Positions 12,138 through 22,780 of a stretch of DNA of 64,000 nucleotides are shown here, piece after piece. Numbering within the stretch: position 1 is the first letter of the stretch; every line of letters begins with the position of its first letter. The notes under the pieces are model-generated. The model saw nothing but the letters and a program-made list of their open reading frames with translations. It did no database searches and was not told where the DNA came from. Where the stretch lies: positions 1 to 64,000 of the forward strand of contig QZCP01000064.1 of the NCBI GenBank assembly GCA_003956705.1. The letters run 5' to 3'. The DNA is from Brevipalpus yothersi. Its lineage: Eukaryota > Arthropoda > Arachnida > Trombidiformes > Tenuipalpidae. The position numbers and the translations under genes were made by a program.

Positions 12138-12398
12138 TACAGGGTGTAACAAAATGATGTGACCATTGAAATTTGTCCATAATTTTTGATTGCGATGACT
12201 CAGATTCATAAAACTTTGTATGCAGGTAGCTAAATCTTGACAAAGATTTGTGACATACTTTTCGAATTGGAATTCCAAATTTATTTTGTAAGATAAGAAA
12301 ACCGAAGAGAAATGCCGATTTTGACAATTATTCTCCATGAATCTCAGTAACTAGTTAAGATAGCCAAATTCTGACTACATTTTTGGAATTCTCATCAA
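12138..12398 (+). repeat. dispersed TE fragment R2 (copy 1)
   Basis: It begins TACAGGGTGTAACAAAATGA and matches 16553 onward for about 250 bp; its inner part also matches 17287-17480. TA plus CAGGGTG is a typical mariner-type terminus. It truncates the transposase on its left. Confidence 0.6.
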
Positions 12399-13200
12399 AG
12401 GAGAATAGCCAAAACTGCCCCCTCTCAGATTTTGATGGAACTTTCTTATCAGGTGTTATCAGATGTGATAAGACCAAAAATCAGATTGATAAGTCTTTAT
12501 GACTCATACTTTCAGAGATATGGTCATTTTCTCATTTTTGAAAAAAGTTCATCATATCGAGATAAAAATGATATCATAGGTTTTCTCATCAAATGTGTGA
12601 TCAGATAAGGTATGACTCATCCTTTGGATGTTGCTGGAAGCTAGTTGAAATCCATTATTCACGCTCTTTCTCGAGAACCAGAGGGTCTATCTCTGATATA
12701 ATAACATTTTCTTATTACTCACAAAAAGTGTGATACGATAAGATAAAAATCAGCCAGGGAATCCTTGAAAAAGTTCAATATGCTCAAAAAGGTGTCTTGA
12801 GCCCCAAATATTCTTATTGCCATGACAACACTTACAAAAAGTGTGATAAGTTGAGACATGACTCATAACCAGATTTTCGAGAGAAGTTGGTCGAAAACAG
12901 TTTTTCATGGTATATCTTGAGAAAAAAGATCCAATCTGAAAACTGATAGCATTTTCTTATCAGTCATCAAAAATCTGATAAGATAAGATATGACTCATAC
13001 ATCAATTTCGATAAAAAGGTACTGATCCTGGAAAAAGCGTCATGACCCCCGAATAATCTTGGTGCCCCTGAGATTTTTATCAAAAATGTGATAAAATAAT
13101 GTATGACTCATACCCAAAATATTGGGAGAAGTTGGTCAAAAATGGTTTTTCATGTTTTGTCCCAAGAATATTGATTCAAGTTTTGAAAGTTCCAATGGTT
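12399..13200 (+). repeat. long transposon arm, family R3 (copy 2)
   Basis: It starts GAATAGCCAAAACTGCCCC and carries repeated TGATAAG...TGACTCATA modules. It is in the same orientation as 10390-11075 and inverted relative to 20430-21682, so it could be the left arm of a larger nested unit whose right arm ends near 21682. No gene is visible inside it. Confidence 0.45.
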
Positions 13201-13366
13201 AGGGTGTCATAGTATCAAAACCAATCAAGTAAAATGAATGAATAGCATAGATCCCATGTGTTCCTTCTGTGAGCTTGAGCAGAGAAAATCTGACTATTAA
13301 TAATGATCCTTTCATTCAGAAGAAAAATCAGTTGTATTGTTAATTTCAAATCAGTTTTCTTGCTAG

Positions 13367-13792
13367 ATGGATCCTCAGCCAGGCTCAAGTCAGCCAACGT
13401 CGGGAAACGATCCAAAAAGATCACGTAATTGGAAGAAAAAAGCAAAGAGGAAGGCCTGTTATAAAAGATTGATTGATAGTTTACCGGAGGGAGGAGTGAA
13501 TCCGATTGAAGAGCGTGAGAAAGATAAGCAGCCAGAAAAAATGGATAGGAAGAGTGTCAGATCCTGGAATATGAGCCTAGCTCTACATCAGGAAAAGGCT
13601 GACCTTTGGGTTGCAGGTGAGAGTGAGAAGTCAGAGGAAAAGAGAGAAGAGGCCTTGAAGAAAAGAGATGAAGCATACATTCAGGCCACGATACCCCAAG
13701 AGCTGGAGACAGCTAAGGCTATCAGAAAGGGGAAGAGACCTCCTGAGCAAATGACTGCTCATGAGAGTGTTTGTAAGATGCGCTATCGGTAG
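13367..13792 (+). CDS. hypothetical charged protein (141 aa), probably transposon-borne
   Basis: An uninterrupted frame starts at ATG 13367, immediately after a splice-acceptor-like TTTTCTTGCTAG. The product is Lys/Glu/Arg-rich (RNWKKKAKRKACYKRL near residue 22, then a Glu/Lys heptad-like middle), with no signal peptide or membrane segment. I do not recognise a family. It sits between transposon arms and is followed directly by a tandem repeat, so it may be an accessory transposon ORF or an exon of one. Confidence 0.35.
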   Translation: MDPQPGSSQPTSGNDPKRSRNWKKKAKRKACYKRLIDSLPEGGVNPIEEREKDKQPEKMDRKSVRSWNMSLALHQEKADLWVAGESEKSEEKREEALKKRDEAYIQATIPQELETAKAIRKGKRPPEQMTAHESVCKMRYR

Positions 13793-13801
13793 ATAGAAGA
13801 G

Positions 13802-13913
13802 TGGAGGCAAGGACAACCACTGTAGAAAAACTGTCCAAAGTGGAGGAAAGAACAACCACTTGAAAAATTGTTCGAAGTGGAGGCGAGAACGACCACCTAA
13901 AAACCTGTCCAAG
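13802..13913 (+). repeat. three imperfect 36-39 bp tandem repeats
   Basis: Units start TGGAGGCAAGGACAACCAC (13802), TGGAGGAAAGAACAACCAC (13841) and TGGAGGCGAGAACGACCAC (13878), and each ends with a TGTCCAAG-like motif. They lie just 3' of the preceding frame and may once have encoded a V-E-x-R-T-T-T peptide repeat. Confidence 0.75.
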
Positions 13914-14343
13914 ACTGACATGAGCTTCACCTTCACGTGGCGTCAGTTGTTTCGCTAAGAAGTCCCCGGGTTTCTCTCAAAAATAGCCGATAGTATATCA
14001 CACGAGATGCCCCATGAGTAGCCTTCATTTTATTTTTATTGATGATGAAGAAATGTCGTGAACTCTGAATAATCACGATGGTCTTGGAACCATTGGAAAA
14101 AATTCGACGGGATGATATAGGTTTCATACCCAGGTTGTTGAGAAAAGTTGATCAACAGTGGGTTCTTATTTGTGAGGATGAAAGGAATTCACGTCCAAGT
14201 TTTACTTTGCATATTAATTCTACAAGAGACATCTATTTTCAAAGTAATAAGAAAGGTTCTGATCATATATACAGAAACATTTGATAGTTTTCTCCGAGGT
14301 GATTTCCAGGTGATCAGTCATCCAATCCCATATCCGAACCGCT
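13914..14343. other. spacer without recognised gene
   Basis: Short overlapping frames occur on both strands but show no family signature. The region separates the tandem repeat from the 3' end of the leftward transposase. Confidence 0.35.
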
Positions 14344-16501
14344 TTAATCATCCTGAATCTCTCGAAATAGCTCACCAAGCCTGCGATTTGGAACTGGACC
14401 AGTGAATCCAGTACTCATAATCATTATTGCAACAAATGCATGTGAGCATGGACTGACGGTTCTCAGACCACTTCTACATTTGCAATACCATTCTTTCACT
14501 TGCTCTAGTCCCTCAGCTTCAGGGTTCATCAAGATGAAAACTTGCTATTCAATATTTTCTCTGTGCCTAGAGTACATCCTCACACGAAATAGAAGAAGTT
14601 GCTGGACTTCTATATCGTAGTTTTCGTAGTTGATAGAAGCTGAGAATTGGTGTATCTGGAACTGAAAAAAAACGAGGAATGTTTCAAAAACTTGATTCCG
14701 GAAATGAATATTCAGCTCACCTCAAGTTGAAGGTTCATTTGTCTGAACCTCGCTTTAAAAGAATTCATCAGCTTCAAGTAATATTTTCCAGTTGCAAGAA
14801 AATAGGGCTCGTTTCCAGTGAGAGGTCTGATCAGGTTTTCTGCTGGATCATAGAGCCTGAAAGAATTATGAACTCGGAAAAGACTTCGAGCTCGAATGAG
14901 AGTGAGCAGTCTATTTTCGATTTCCATTCTGGTGATTATGCACTCACAGATCGCTCTTTCATGTTGTCGATCAGCTACGACTCTGGGATGATACTTATTT
15001 ATGATAGCGCAGAGTATTTCGAGCTGAGTAACGAACTTTGCAACACTCAGGTTGCTCAGTAGCTGTACAGTCATCCTGAATTGGCTTCTAATTCTACCGA
15101 AAGCCCACTCAACGATGAATCTGATCTCTGTTACTCTGTGTGTATTTGGATAGGCATTACTTTTTGTGGAACAATCCATGATCAAACATCAACTCACCTG
15201 CGAGACTCATTCGCTTCACGATTTGTCAGCTCCTGCCCTCTTTGACCGGAGAAAGGCATGTAGACCTTGAACCCTTTTGTTCTGAATGTATTTGCTACAT
15301 CTCTGAATCCCTCATCGAAAATAAAGGTATCACCTCGGACAAAGTAGTATGCAAACTGACCCCCTCGGTGAATCTTATCCATGATGGTGGCATCATTGCT
15401 GATGCATCATTCAATGGGAAAATATCAAGAATGTATCCATCAGGGAGTACACAAATCATCGGTTTGATGAGATTAGTCTTTTTCTGGGTCGAGTATGTTC
15501 TGCTGTACTCGGATGTTGGAACTCTTCCCTATATGGACGTAAGTTCCATCCCAAACAGTTATTTTTGAATGGTTCTGTAGCTGAGTCTCATCTAGCAAGA
15601 GAGTTCTAGATGTATGGGTGGTATCATCCCACACTTGCTCGGTATTAAGATGTCTCAACCCAAGATATCGAGGCTTGAAATTCATGGAGAGATCATTCAT
15701 CACATCATCCATTCTACGATTGAAAGTTGCTCTGGTGTAGCCAAACAGTGTTGCAACGCGATCTAGGGGCTGTCCAGATCTCATTCGGAACAAATAGGCA
15801 CCTAGGTCTTGGTGAGGTTGCAGAGTATTGATGTAAGATACTAGATCAGAGAACTGGGCCCAGGTTAATGACATAAGACTTTTGAGAAGAGCAGCATTTT
15901 CATTGGCCTTGGTTGGAATCTGGATGTGACCTCGATCTCGCATGAAACCCAAAATAAGCGTGATGTACTGCTCAAGCTCTTGACGGCTCAAATCATACGG
16001 GCTCATATTGGTATCATCCATGTTGAATGAATCTCTCTCATGTATCACACAGAAACGAGCCCCTTTGGGTATGAAGATCCTAAACATTGCGGCTTCTTCT
16101 CTCACTCTCTCAGGAACATTCATGAGTCGAGATGGCTGACAGCCATATATGCACAGATGATGACTGGAAACAGTCTTGATGGTGTAGTTATCTTCTTCAT
16201 TATCAATGTCATGCTCTCGTTCTCTAGGAGGCTCATAAGATGGATCATCTCCAATTTCGTCTCCACTTTCATCTCCACTACCATCTCCACTTTCGTTTCC
16301 ACCTCCATCACTCTCCCCTTCTTGTCTGTCATCCTCCTCTCCCTCAGTATGCTCATGATTTTGGCCTCAGGAGTGCTCATGTCTTGGTGATACATGGAAT
16401 GGACTTGAAGGATTAAGAGGTGATGAAACGCTCATGGAGTGGAAGTTTTGGCTGAGAAGCTCAGTATCACTACTGCCATCACTTGAAAAATCCTGAGGGA
16501 C
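14344..16501 (-). pseudogene. DDE/SWIM-family transposase (copy 3, most complete core)
   Basis: Read leftward, exons are 16501-15198, 15135-14721 and 14661-14344, with 62 and 59 bp introns. The first exon carries the acidic linker, a helical region with a GHIQIPT motif, and the catalytic core: the first Asp in VWDGTYVHIG, the second in GDTFIFDEGFRD, and a glutamate motif VEWAFGRIRSQFR after the first intron. The last exon ends in a SWIM finger (WYCKCRSGLRTVSPCSH). Lesions are TGA at 16369-16367 (a Trp codon in copy 1), frameshifts near 15495 and 15395, and TAG in the last exon upstream of the SWIM finger. The Cys-cluster exon is missing; a TACAGGGTGTAAC repeat starts at 16553 in its place. 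The fold is that of DDE_Tnp_4 (PIF/Harbinger-related) transposases. Confidence 0.8.
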
Positions 16502-16552
16502 CTGTTGATTGTAAGCAAAGAATTGTTGAATAGTGACAAGAGAAAACAAACA

Positions 16553-17570
16553 TACAGGGTGTAACAAAATGATGTGACCCACGAGATTTGTATATAACTC
16601 TTGCTTGCGATGACTCAGACTCCTGAAATTCGGTCCACCGGTAGCTCAATCTTGACAAAAGTGGGGGAGATACTTTTCAAATTGGAATTCTGATTTCATC
16701 TCGTAAGATAAGAAAATCGAAGAGAAATGCTGATTTTGACTATTAATCCTTCATGTATCTCAATTGATAATTGGAATAGCCAAATTTTGATTTTATTCTT
16801 GGGATTCCCATCGAATTTCAGACTAGAAATGATAGTTTTCATATTTTATCGGTGATATCCGAAAGATCCAATTACGTTCTATCATGCCTGATTATTATGA
16901 GCTGAGCTATTGGTTTTCTCGTTGGACATCTGCTAGAGAAGATGATTCTCTTTAGAATTCACGGTAACTGGAATGATTCCGAGAGAATTTGGGCGAAAAT
17001 TTTGATTTCAGGGGGAAGAATCAATCACCAGATCCAACATGGAATTTTTGAACACATTCCACTCTAATTCAAACTAAGGCTTCATAACCCTCCATCTTTA
17101 TGCAGATCATCTGAATCTGACTCGTTTTTCACTGAGACCATTCCACCACAAAAATTAGTGTGGAAAAAGGGTTCGATGGAAAGAACATCATCATGGAAGG
17201 AACCTGAAGTGAATCTGAGGGACTAGAAGACTTCATGAGTTTTTTTCCATCATCTTGATATTTCGGCTCATTCAAAGACTGTTGGTGCTCGCGGGTAGCT
17301 GAATCTTGACAAAGATTAGTCAGATAATTCTCAAATTCTAATCCTAATTTTATATCGTAAGATATGAAAATCGAAGAGAAATGCTGATTTTTACCATTCA
17401 ACCTCCATTCATCTCGGCACTAATTGAGATAGCCAAATTTTGATTCAATTTTTGGGATCCTCATCAAATTTTAGACTAGGAATGATAGTTTTCATATTTT
17501 ATTGGTGATATTCGAAAGATCCAATTACGTTCTATCATGCCCGATTATTATGAGCTAAGCTGTTGCTTCC
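16553..17570 (+). repeat. dispersed TE fragments R2 (copies 2 and 3)
   Basis: Copy 2 starts TACAGGGTGTAACAAAATGA. Positions 16640-16915 are repeated directly at 17287-17565, including a GATCCAATTACGTTCTATCA block. Between them 17068-17285 matches 9340-9552. The layout suggests insertion of one repeat into another or a local duplication. Confidence 0.6.
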
Positions 17571-19073
17571 TCCGTCAAAAGTAATCAATCAAATCCATAG
17601 TTTGATCATGCTGATAGGTTTATTCGATGAAGTTTCTTCGAATGACTAGCATCCATAGCAATTAGTCCCAGTTTGACAACAGAACTCCAGGATGAGTTTT
17701 TCATTGAATCTCATTCATGAAAACTTCTTAGAATGAGGTACTTCTTCGATATCCTTTTCAACTCCCGAGTAGCTGAGAGAACATTTTTCAGACCACCAGA
17801 ATAGTACGAATTCGTAATGCTCTGAAAAATTGCTATATCGATTGGACTCCATGATGGTTCACACTCAAGATAGGAACCCTTAATCACTACATTATTTTCA
17901 CAGTGTGTTATTCCTTTGATGAGTTCACCAACATCTGAGAAATCATTGGCCTGCACAATGAATATCGCTGAAATGAGACGAGATGAAACTTTATCATTAA
18001 CACGAGTTCAAAAATATTTGGGAGCTCCTCACCGAGGAATATTACGATTGATTTTTTTACCAAGAAAATTTCCATTTATGCAGCGGAGAAATTTGACTCG
18101 CTTGTTACTCGATTGTCACAGTTTCTCCTACAATAAACACAGAGTGAAAGTGGAGTGCAAGGTATTGTTCATCTCATACATAAAAGAGAGTGAGTCAGTT
18201 GCTCAGTCATATGATTCATGCAACTCCAGATGATTCAAAGTATTCTGCTCTTGGATATCTCAAAATCTTTATGATTAGAGGGTTGAGAGTAAACCATCAT
18301 CTTTCTGTTCATCCTTACTCCAAGCATATGATATGGATTTGATGTGAGATCGAAGTCTTTTTTGAGGGTCAAATGAGTAAGGGAGAAATGATAATTGTGA
18401 CTTAATCTCAAAAATTGATTTAAAAAATAAAAGAGTCTGAATATCTGGTAATCTTCAATTAGTAATCAAAGCAAGTCGAAAGAAAACTCACCATTTTTGT
18501 GCAAGCTAGGGGATATTGATGACTCATCTCACCTTATCATTTTCTAGGTGAAGACCCCGACGATGGTGTTCCCAGTTCTTTGAATCATTCGCCATTCAGG
18601 TATAGGGGCCAACGTTCTGAAAGAAAAGAATGGCTTCAAAGTGCAATCCACACAGGAGCTTGACTGCATGAATATGCTCATCTCGGAAAGATTCAAACTA
18701 TCTGACTAGTGCCATTTCTGAGATATAAGCCTTTTGATTCCATGCATCGATGATGATGATCTTATCTTGAGGTCAGAACACTCTGTTCCCTTCAATGATG
18801 AGTGGACGTTTCCAAGCATGATGGAGAAAAGCTCCAATCCACTACTCAAAACTCCTCCACACTCTTTATCATGAGATTGACTGAAAATGCTGTTGCTCCG
18901 GTCATGTAGTGAGGGCATGTAGAGATAGAGATATGATCGTTCATCGTTGAAAAATCTTGTTTCTCTCCAATTCATCACCTATTCATGATTCAATCTTTTT
19001 GTTTCCATTCGTTGAGAGCCTCTGATTCTGGTTAAGGTGGGCTTAGATTGAAGTCTATCGATGTCAAATCAAA
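17571..19073. other. region without a recognised gene; one possible exon
   Basis: A leftward frame at 17956-17711 follows an acceptor-like CATTGTGCAG and encodes about 80 residues (KGSYLECEPSWSPIDI... and a GGLKNVLSATRELK motif). It reads like coding sequence, but I recognise no family and found no partner exon. The remaining frames (17916-18233 +, 18978-18706 -) are not supported by any signature. Confidence 0.25.
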
Positions 19074-20040
19074 GAACAGTAGTCAAAAACAGCCATTTTC
19101 GGCCCTAGATCGGATTTATATGAAATCTATTTTATCTCATGTATTTTTTGATAAGAAACATGATGATGCTACTCTCGTTCCTGTGGAATGTTTCGTTCTT
19201 GAGATATGAGTGCTAACATGCTGAGGTCTGATTTGGCCAGAAAAACGCTCAAACTCATTTGATCACCTTAAACATGGTTTCTCCGAGAGCAAATGTATTG
19301 ATGAGTTCGTTGACATCAATTATGATAAGATAAAATCATGAATTGATAGCACGATCTGGGAAAAAGACATTTGTGACCAAAAATGTCATATCTCCATTAA
19401 TCGCTCTGAACACATTATGAAACTAACATAGTGAATGTCTCATATTATGATGAAGATTTTCAGCGAGTTTCAACTTGCTAGGAGTGAGCGTTTTTTTGTT
19501 ATATCAAAAAAAGTCATTTCTAGGCTAAGAGAACCATAATTCTGATAATCGCTTTGAACACCTTATCAAACTGACAGAGTGAATACATCATTCCATAATA
19601 GAGGTTGTGAGCAAGTTTCAACGCGCTAAGAGTGAGCGTTTCTGAGATATGAACAATTCGTCTTCTAATATTGATATGAATAGGTGGCAAAAGATCCAAG
19701 CATTTCTTTAAGCCCCTTCGGCTGCGCTACACGCTCTTCACCATCATCTATGTTGATATCCATATCTATCATACCCTGATAAGTGTATTGTCCTATATCG
19801 TAACTGCAAAAAGGCTCAGAGCCGAAAAAAGAGAGCTATTTGAGTGAGCTCACTCAACTCACTTGTGGATATTACACGTGCGCAGACAGTTTTTTTGAGA
19901 AGAGAGGCGCTGCTCATGGGTTCTCGATCAGTTTCATCTTAGCTTCCGTAGAGATAAGATAGAAGTTTCTTTTTTCACTTGTCTGATCTGTTTTCTTCAA
20001 GTGAATATTTTAGTTTTCTCATTGTTTTGAGGTAATAATT

Positions 20041-20216
20041 CCAGTTTTAGTTTTAGTTTTAGTTTTAGTTTTAGTTTAAGTTTTAGTTTTAGTTTTAGTT
20101 TTAGTTTTAGTTTTAGTTTAAGTTTTAGTTTTAGTTTTAGTTTTAGTTTTAGTTTTAGTTTTAGTTTTAGTTTTAGTTTTAGTTTTAGTTTTAGTTTTAG
20201 TTTTAGTTTTAGTTTT
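20041..20216 (+). repeat. (TTTTAG)n microsatellite
   Basis: About 28 hexamer units include two interior AAG variants. It lies in the 5' region of the truncated transposon; the related element at 27940 has only a few TTTTAG/TTTAGG-like units there, so the tract expanded in this copy. Confidence 0.9.
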
Positions 20217-20296
20217 GGGTTCAGGTGTGGGTATAGTTCAGTTCCTTTACTTTGGGGTTTTATTCTGTGTTTTAATTTTTGGATTGTGTTTCAATC

Positions 20297-20417
20297 ATGG
20301 AGGACGGAAAGTGCTGTTGCTGTGGACGGGACTTTGACACTCTTCGTCGCACGTTGACACTCAAGTGGAAATTTAAGATATCTCAGCTGGTGGGCGGAGT
20401 TTTCACAAAATTATGAC
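20297..20417 (+). pseudogene. transposase Cys-cluster exon, truncated (copy 4)
   Basis: ATG 20297 opens a 40-codon frame with four consecutive Cys (residues 6-9) followed by GRDFDTLRR. This aligns with CCCWGREYDSLRR at 28086 and CCGYDRTWETIRK at 25103. The homology ends within about 30 codons and the frame closes at 20417. Confidence 0.55.
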
Positions 20418-20429
20418 ATTTTTGGAATT

Positions 20430-21682
20430 CTCATAAAAAATTACATCTAATAAAGCTGGTTTGAGATCGATAAGATAAGAGATAAAGCGCGTCGACCACT
20501 CCATCTATCAGATAAAATAGGCAACCATCCATCTTATCTAATCCATGGAGTGTGGTATGGAGGCATTATCACCACTTCCGGTTCAGACTTTGTTCTTCGA
20601 GAAAATAATTTTTCTCATTTTTGACCATGTTGCACCTGAAGAATTTTTTTTATTCGGAGTTATGTCTTATCTCATCTCCATTGAGAAATGTGTTGGTACC
20701 AGTTACATTTCGTGTTCAAAGCTCATTCTTGAATAGGAAAGATAAATCGATTTTCAACCAACTTTCATCACCTTTTGGTAGATGAGTCATATGGTGCGAG
20801 ACAAGTTTTTTTGAACACATCAAATCTTGAGATTCGAAAGAGATTCATGTTAGGTGTTGATGATGGAATGGACTACATGGCAGGTTCAAATTGCCAAGAA
20901 TTTTTTGTTGAAGTTACTCTCTCTTTTGCTTGCTTCAATCGGTTAACTTCTCTCTTCATCATAGAATTTTCCTTATTTGAAATCAATTTTTTGGTCCTCT
21001 CTCCTTCTTCCTCCTATCATACTCATTCTCAACCATATATTTCACCGATGAAACAGGCATGAGAAAATTACGGGCTGTTTCATGATAATTTCCGGTATGA
21101 AAGTAGGACATTCGAACTTTTTCAATGAAATCTTTGGTGTACATTTTCACTTGTCAAAACCTATCAAAATATCAATAACGAGAGTGAATATAAAATTTCT
21201 GAATCGGAAACTGACATCTTATCTCGAAATGAGCAAAGTTTGGTCAAAAATCAGAACTGTTCAAAAAAATATGTCCACTTCATCGCTCATCAATTTGACA
21301 AAAATTTTAATTAATCAATACTGATCATAGCAATCACGCTGAGATTTGTTTATGATGTCTCCCGCGCTCTTGAATTGCGATTTTATGTCTCACATGATCA
21401 TCTTCCACCGCCAAGTATGAATATAATTGAATATTGAAGTGTTCAAAAAAATTTGTCTCGCACCATAGCTTTTCTTATCACACTCTTGATAAGAATTCAT
21501 ATGATATCACTCCAATCACGATACTACGACTTGTTGCTGAGTTAGAGAAAAAAGTCATATCGCCGGGAGTCGTGGTCATATATGATTCTTATCTCATTTT
21601 TTGGTCTTATCACACCTGATAACATGTGATAAGAAAGTTTCAAAAAAATCTGGGCATGGGCAGTTATGGACATTGTCCTTTT
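20430..21682 (-). repeat. long transposon arm, family R3 (inverted copy)
   Basis: Read leftward from about 21682 it starts GGACAATGTCCATAACTGCC and AAACTTTCTTATCACATG, which matches the starts at 10390 and 12399. Several frames of 60-95 codons occur inside but lack any signature. Confidence 0.45.
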
Positions 21683-22458
21683 CCACAAATGTTGATTATC
21701 ATGGAAACTCGGTAATGAAACAAAGGAGAGATTCTATTTCCGCCATGATTTTTGATTTTGATGAAAATTAACACACAGATAAATCTCATTGAGTAATAAA
21801 CAAATATGAGGCCCAAAATTTTTTGCGACTTTTTTTCGAAGGCAAAAACGCGTTCCAAAAGTGCCGATTCTGGCTAGCACCTGAAAACCTCGTGCCACTG
21901 TTTCGAAACCTAGCTCATTCGATAGATCTTAGTTTGTACTTTCAGAATACGTTGATCGTTTGCTTATCGAAGGGTGCAAAATTGTTTTTTCCTCAAAAGA
22001 TCAATTTTTACCGTAACGCTAAATTGGCCATTCTGTCCATATCTCGTTACATCGACAAGATATCGACATAATTCTTTCTCCATTGGGAAGAACTCATCAA
22101 ATAACATAAGATGAAATTATTAGTCACAGGATTCATAGACCACAAACAGCCAAACAAAAAGTTACCTCAATATTTCATTAAGCATTGATTCTTAAGTCTG
22201 AACTTTTTTCTACAAAAGTCCCTGCCACCATCCAAAGATGGACTCTTTCTTGCAGAACAGATCATGGACATCCAGAAAACACTCATCAATGAACTTTTTT
22301 GAGGTGCAATTTGTTGAAAAATTCTGGAAAATGGAGAAATGATAGCTCATTTTGATCCATTGGAAAGATTTCAATCTGAGAAGATTTCAACCAGAGCCCT
22401 GTTGGCATTACCCAGCAAGTACCACGTGGAGATGAGGTTGGATTTTACTGGCCAACCC

Positions 22459-22533
22459 ACCCGATTGGGCCAGCTTATGATGCACTAAAAAAACAGTTAT
22501 GATGCGGTGCATCATAAGCTGGCTCAATTGGGT
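22459..22533. repeat. 27 bp imperfect inverted repeat (hairpin)
   Basis: Arms 22459-22485 and 22507-22533 pair over 27 bp with two mismatches around a 21-base loop; the core is GCCAGCTTATGATGCAC. It lies just beyond the left TIR of the transposon, downstream of its transposase. Confidence 0.8.
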
Positions 22534-22780
22534 AGGTCCCCTACTCAAAGTTAGAATTTCTAATTAAGAGCAGAGAGAGCATCATAGCATTGCTGTAAGA
22601 AATTTTTCATTAGTTCTTCGATGTTAGAAATGATTTTTAAGAAACAGTTCAGAGAGGTTCATCTTTAATGCAACTGAGCAGTTTATCAAATACAGTTTAC
22701 CTCCTTCAATGATATATCCTCCTCATTTTTCCGCACTTTTATCATGTAACTCATGATCAGTCACGATTTTGAAAAGTTTT

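Larger units (their letters stand above)
19074..20420 (+). mobile_element. truncated long-TIR element (R1 arm, 5' region and first exon)
   Basis: The R1 arm AAAGAACAGTAGTCAAAAAC starts at 19074. It is followed by the same 5' block found at 27748 (CTCAACTCACTTNTGGATAT and CACGTGCGCAGA), a TTTTAG tract and the start of a Cys-cluster exon at 20297. The order matches the left half of the 26994-29497 element, so this is a 5' fragment of the same family. Confidence 0.6.

Noticed and set aside
17916..18233. 105-codon plus-strand frame
   Set aside because: It overlaps a slightly better-looking minus-strand exon candidate and has no recognisable features; noted only within the region entry.
20041..20216. 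Possible CRISPR-like or regulatory array
   Set aside because: A simple hexamer microsatellite without spacers, inside a eukaryotic transposon.
12399..21682. One single 9.3 kb transposon bounded by the R3 arms
   Set aside because: The arms are in opposite orientation as required, but the interior contains several independent element fragments and the arms are too diverged to pair with confidence.
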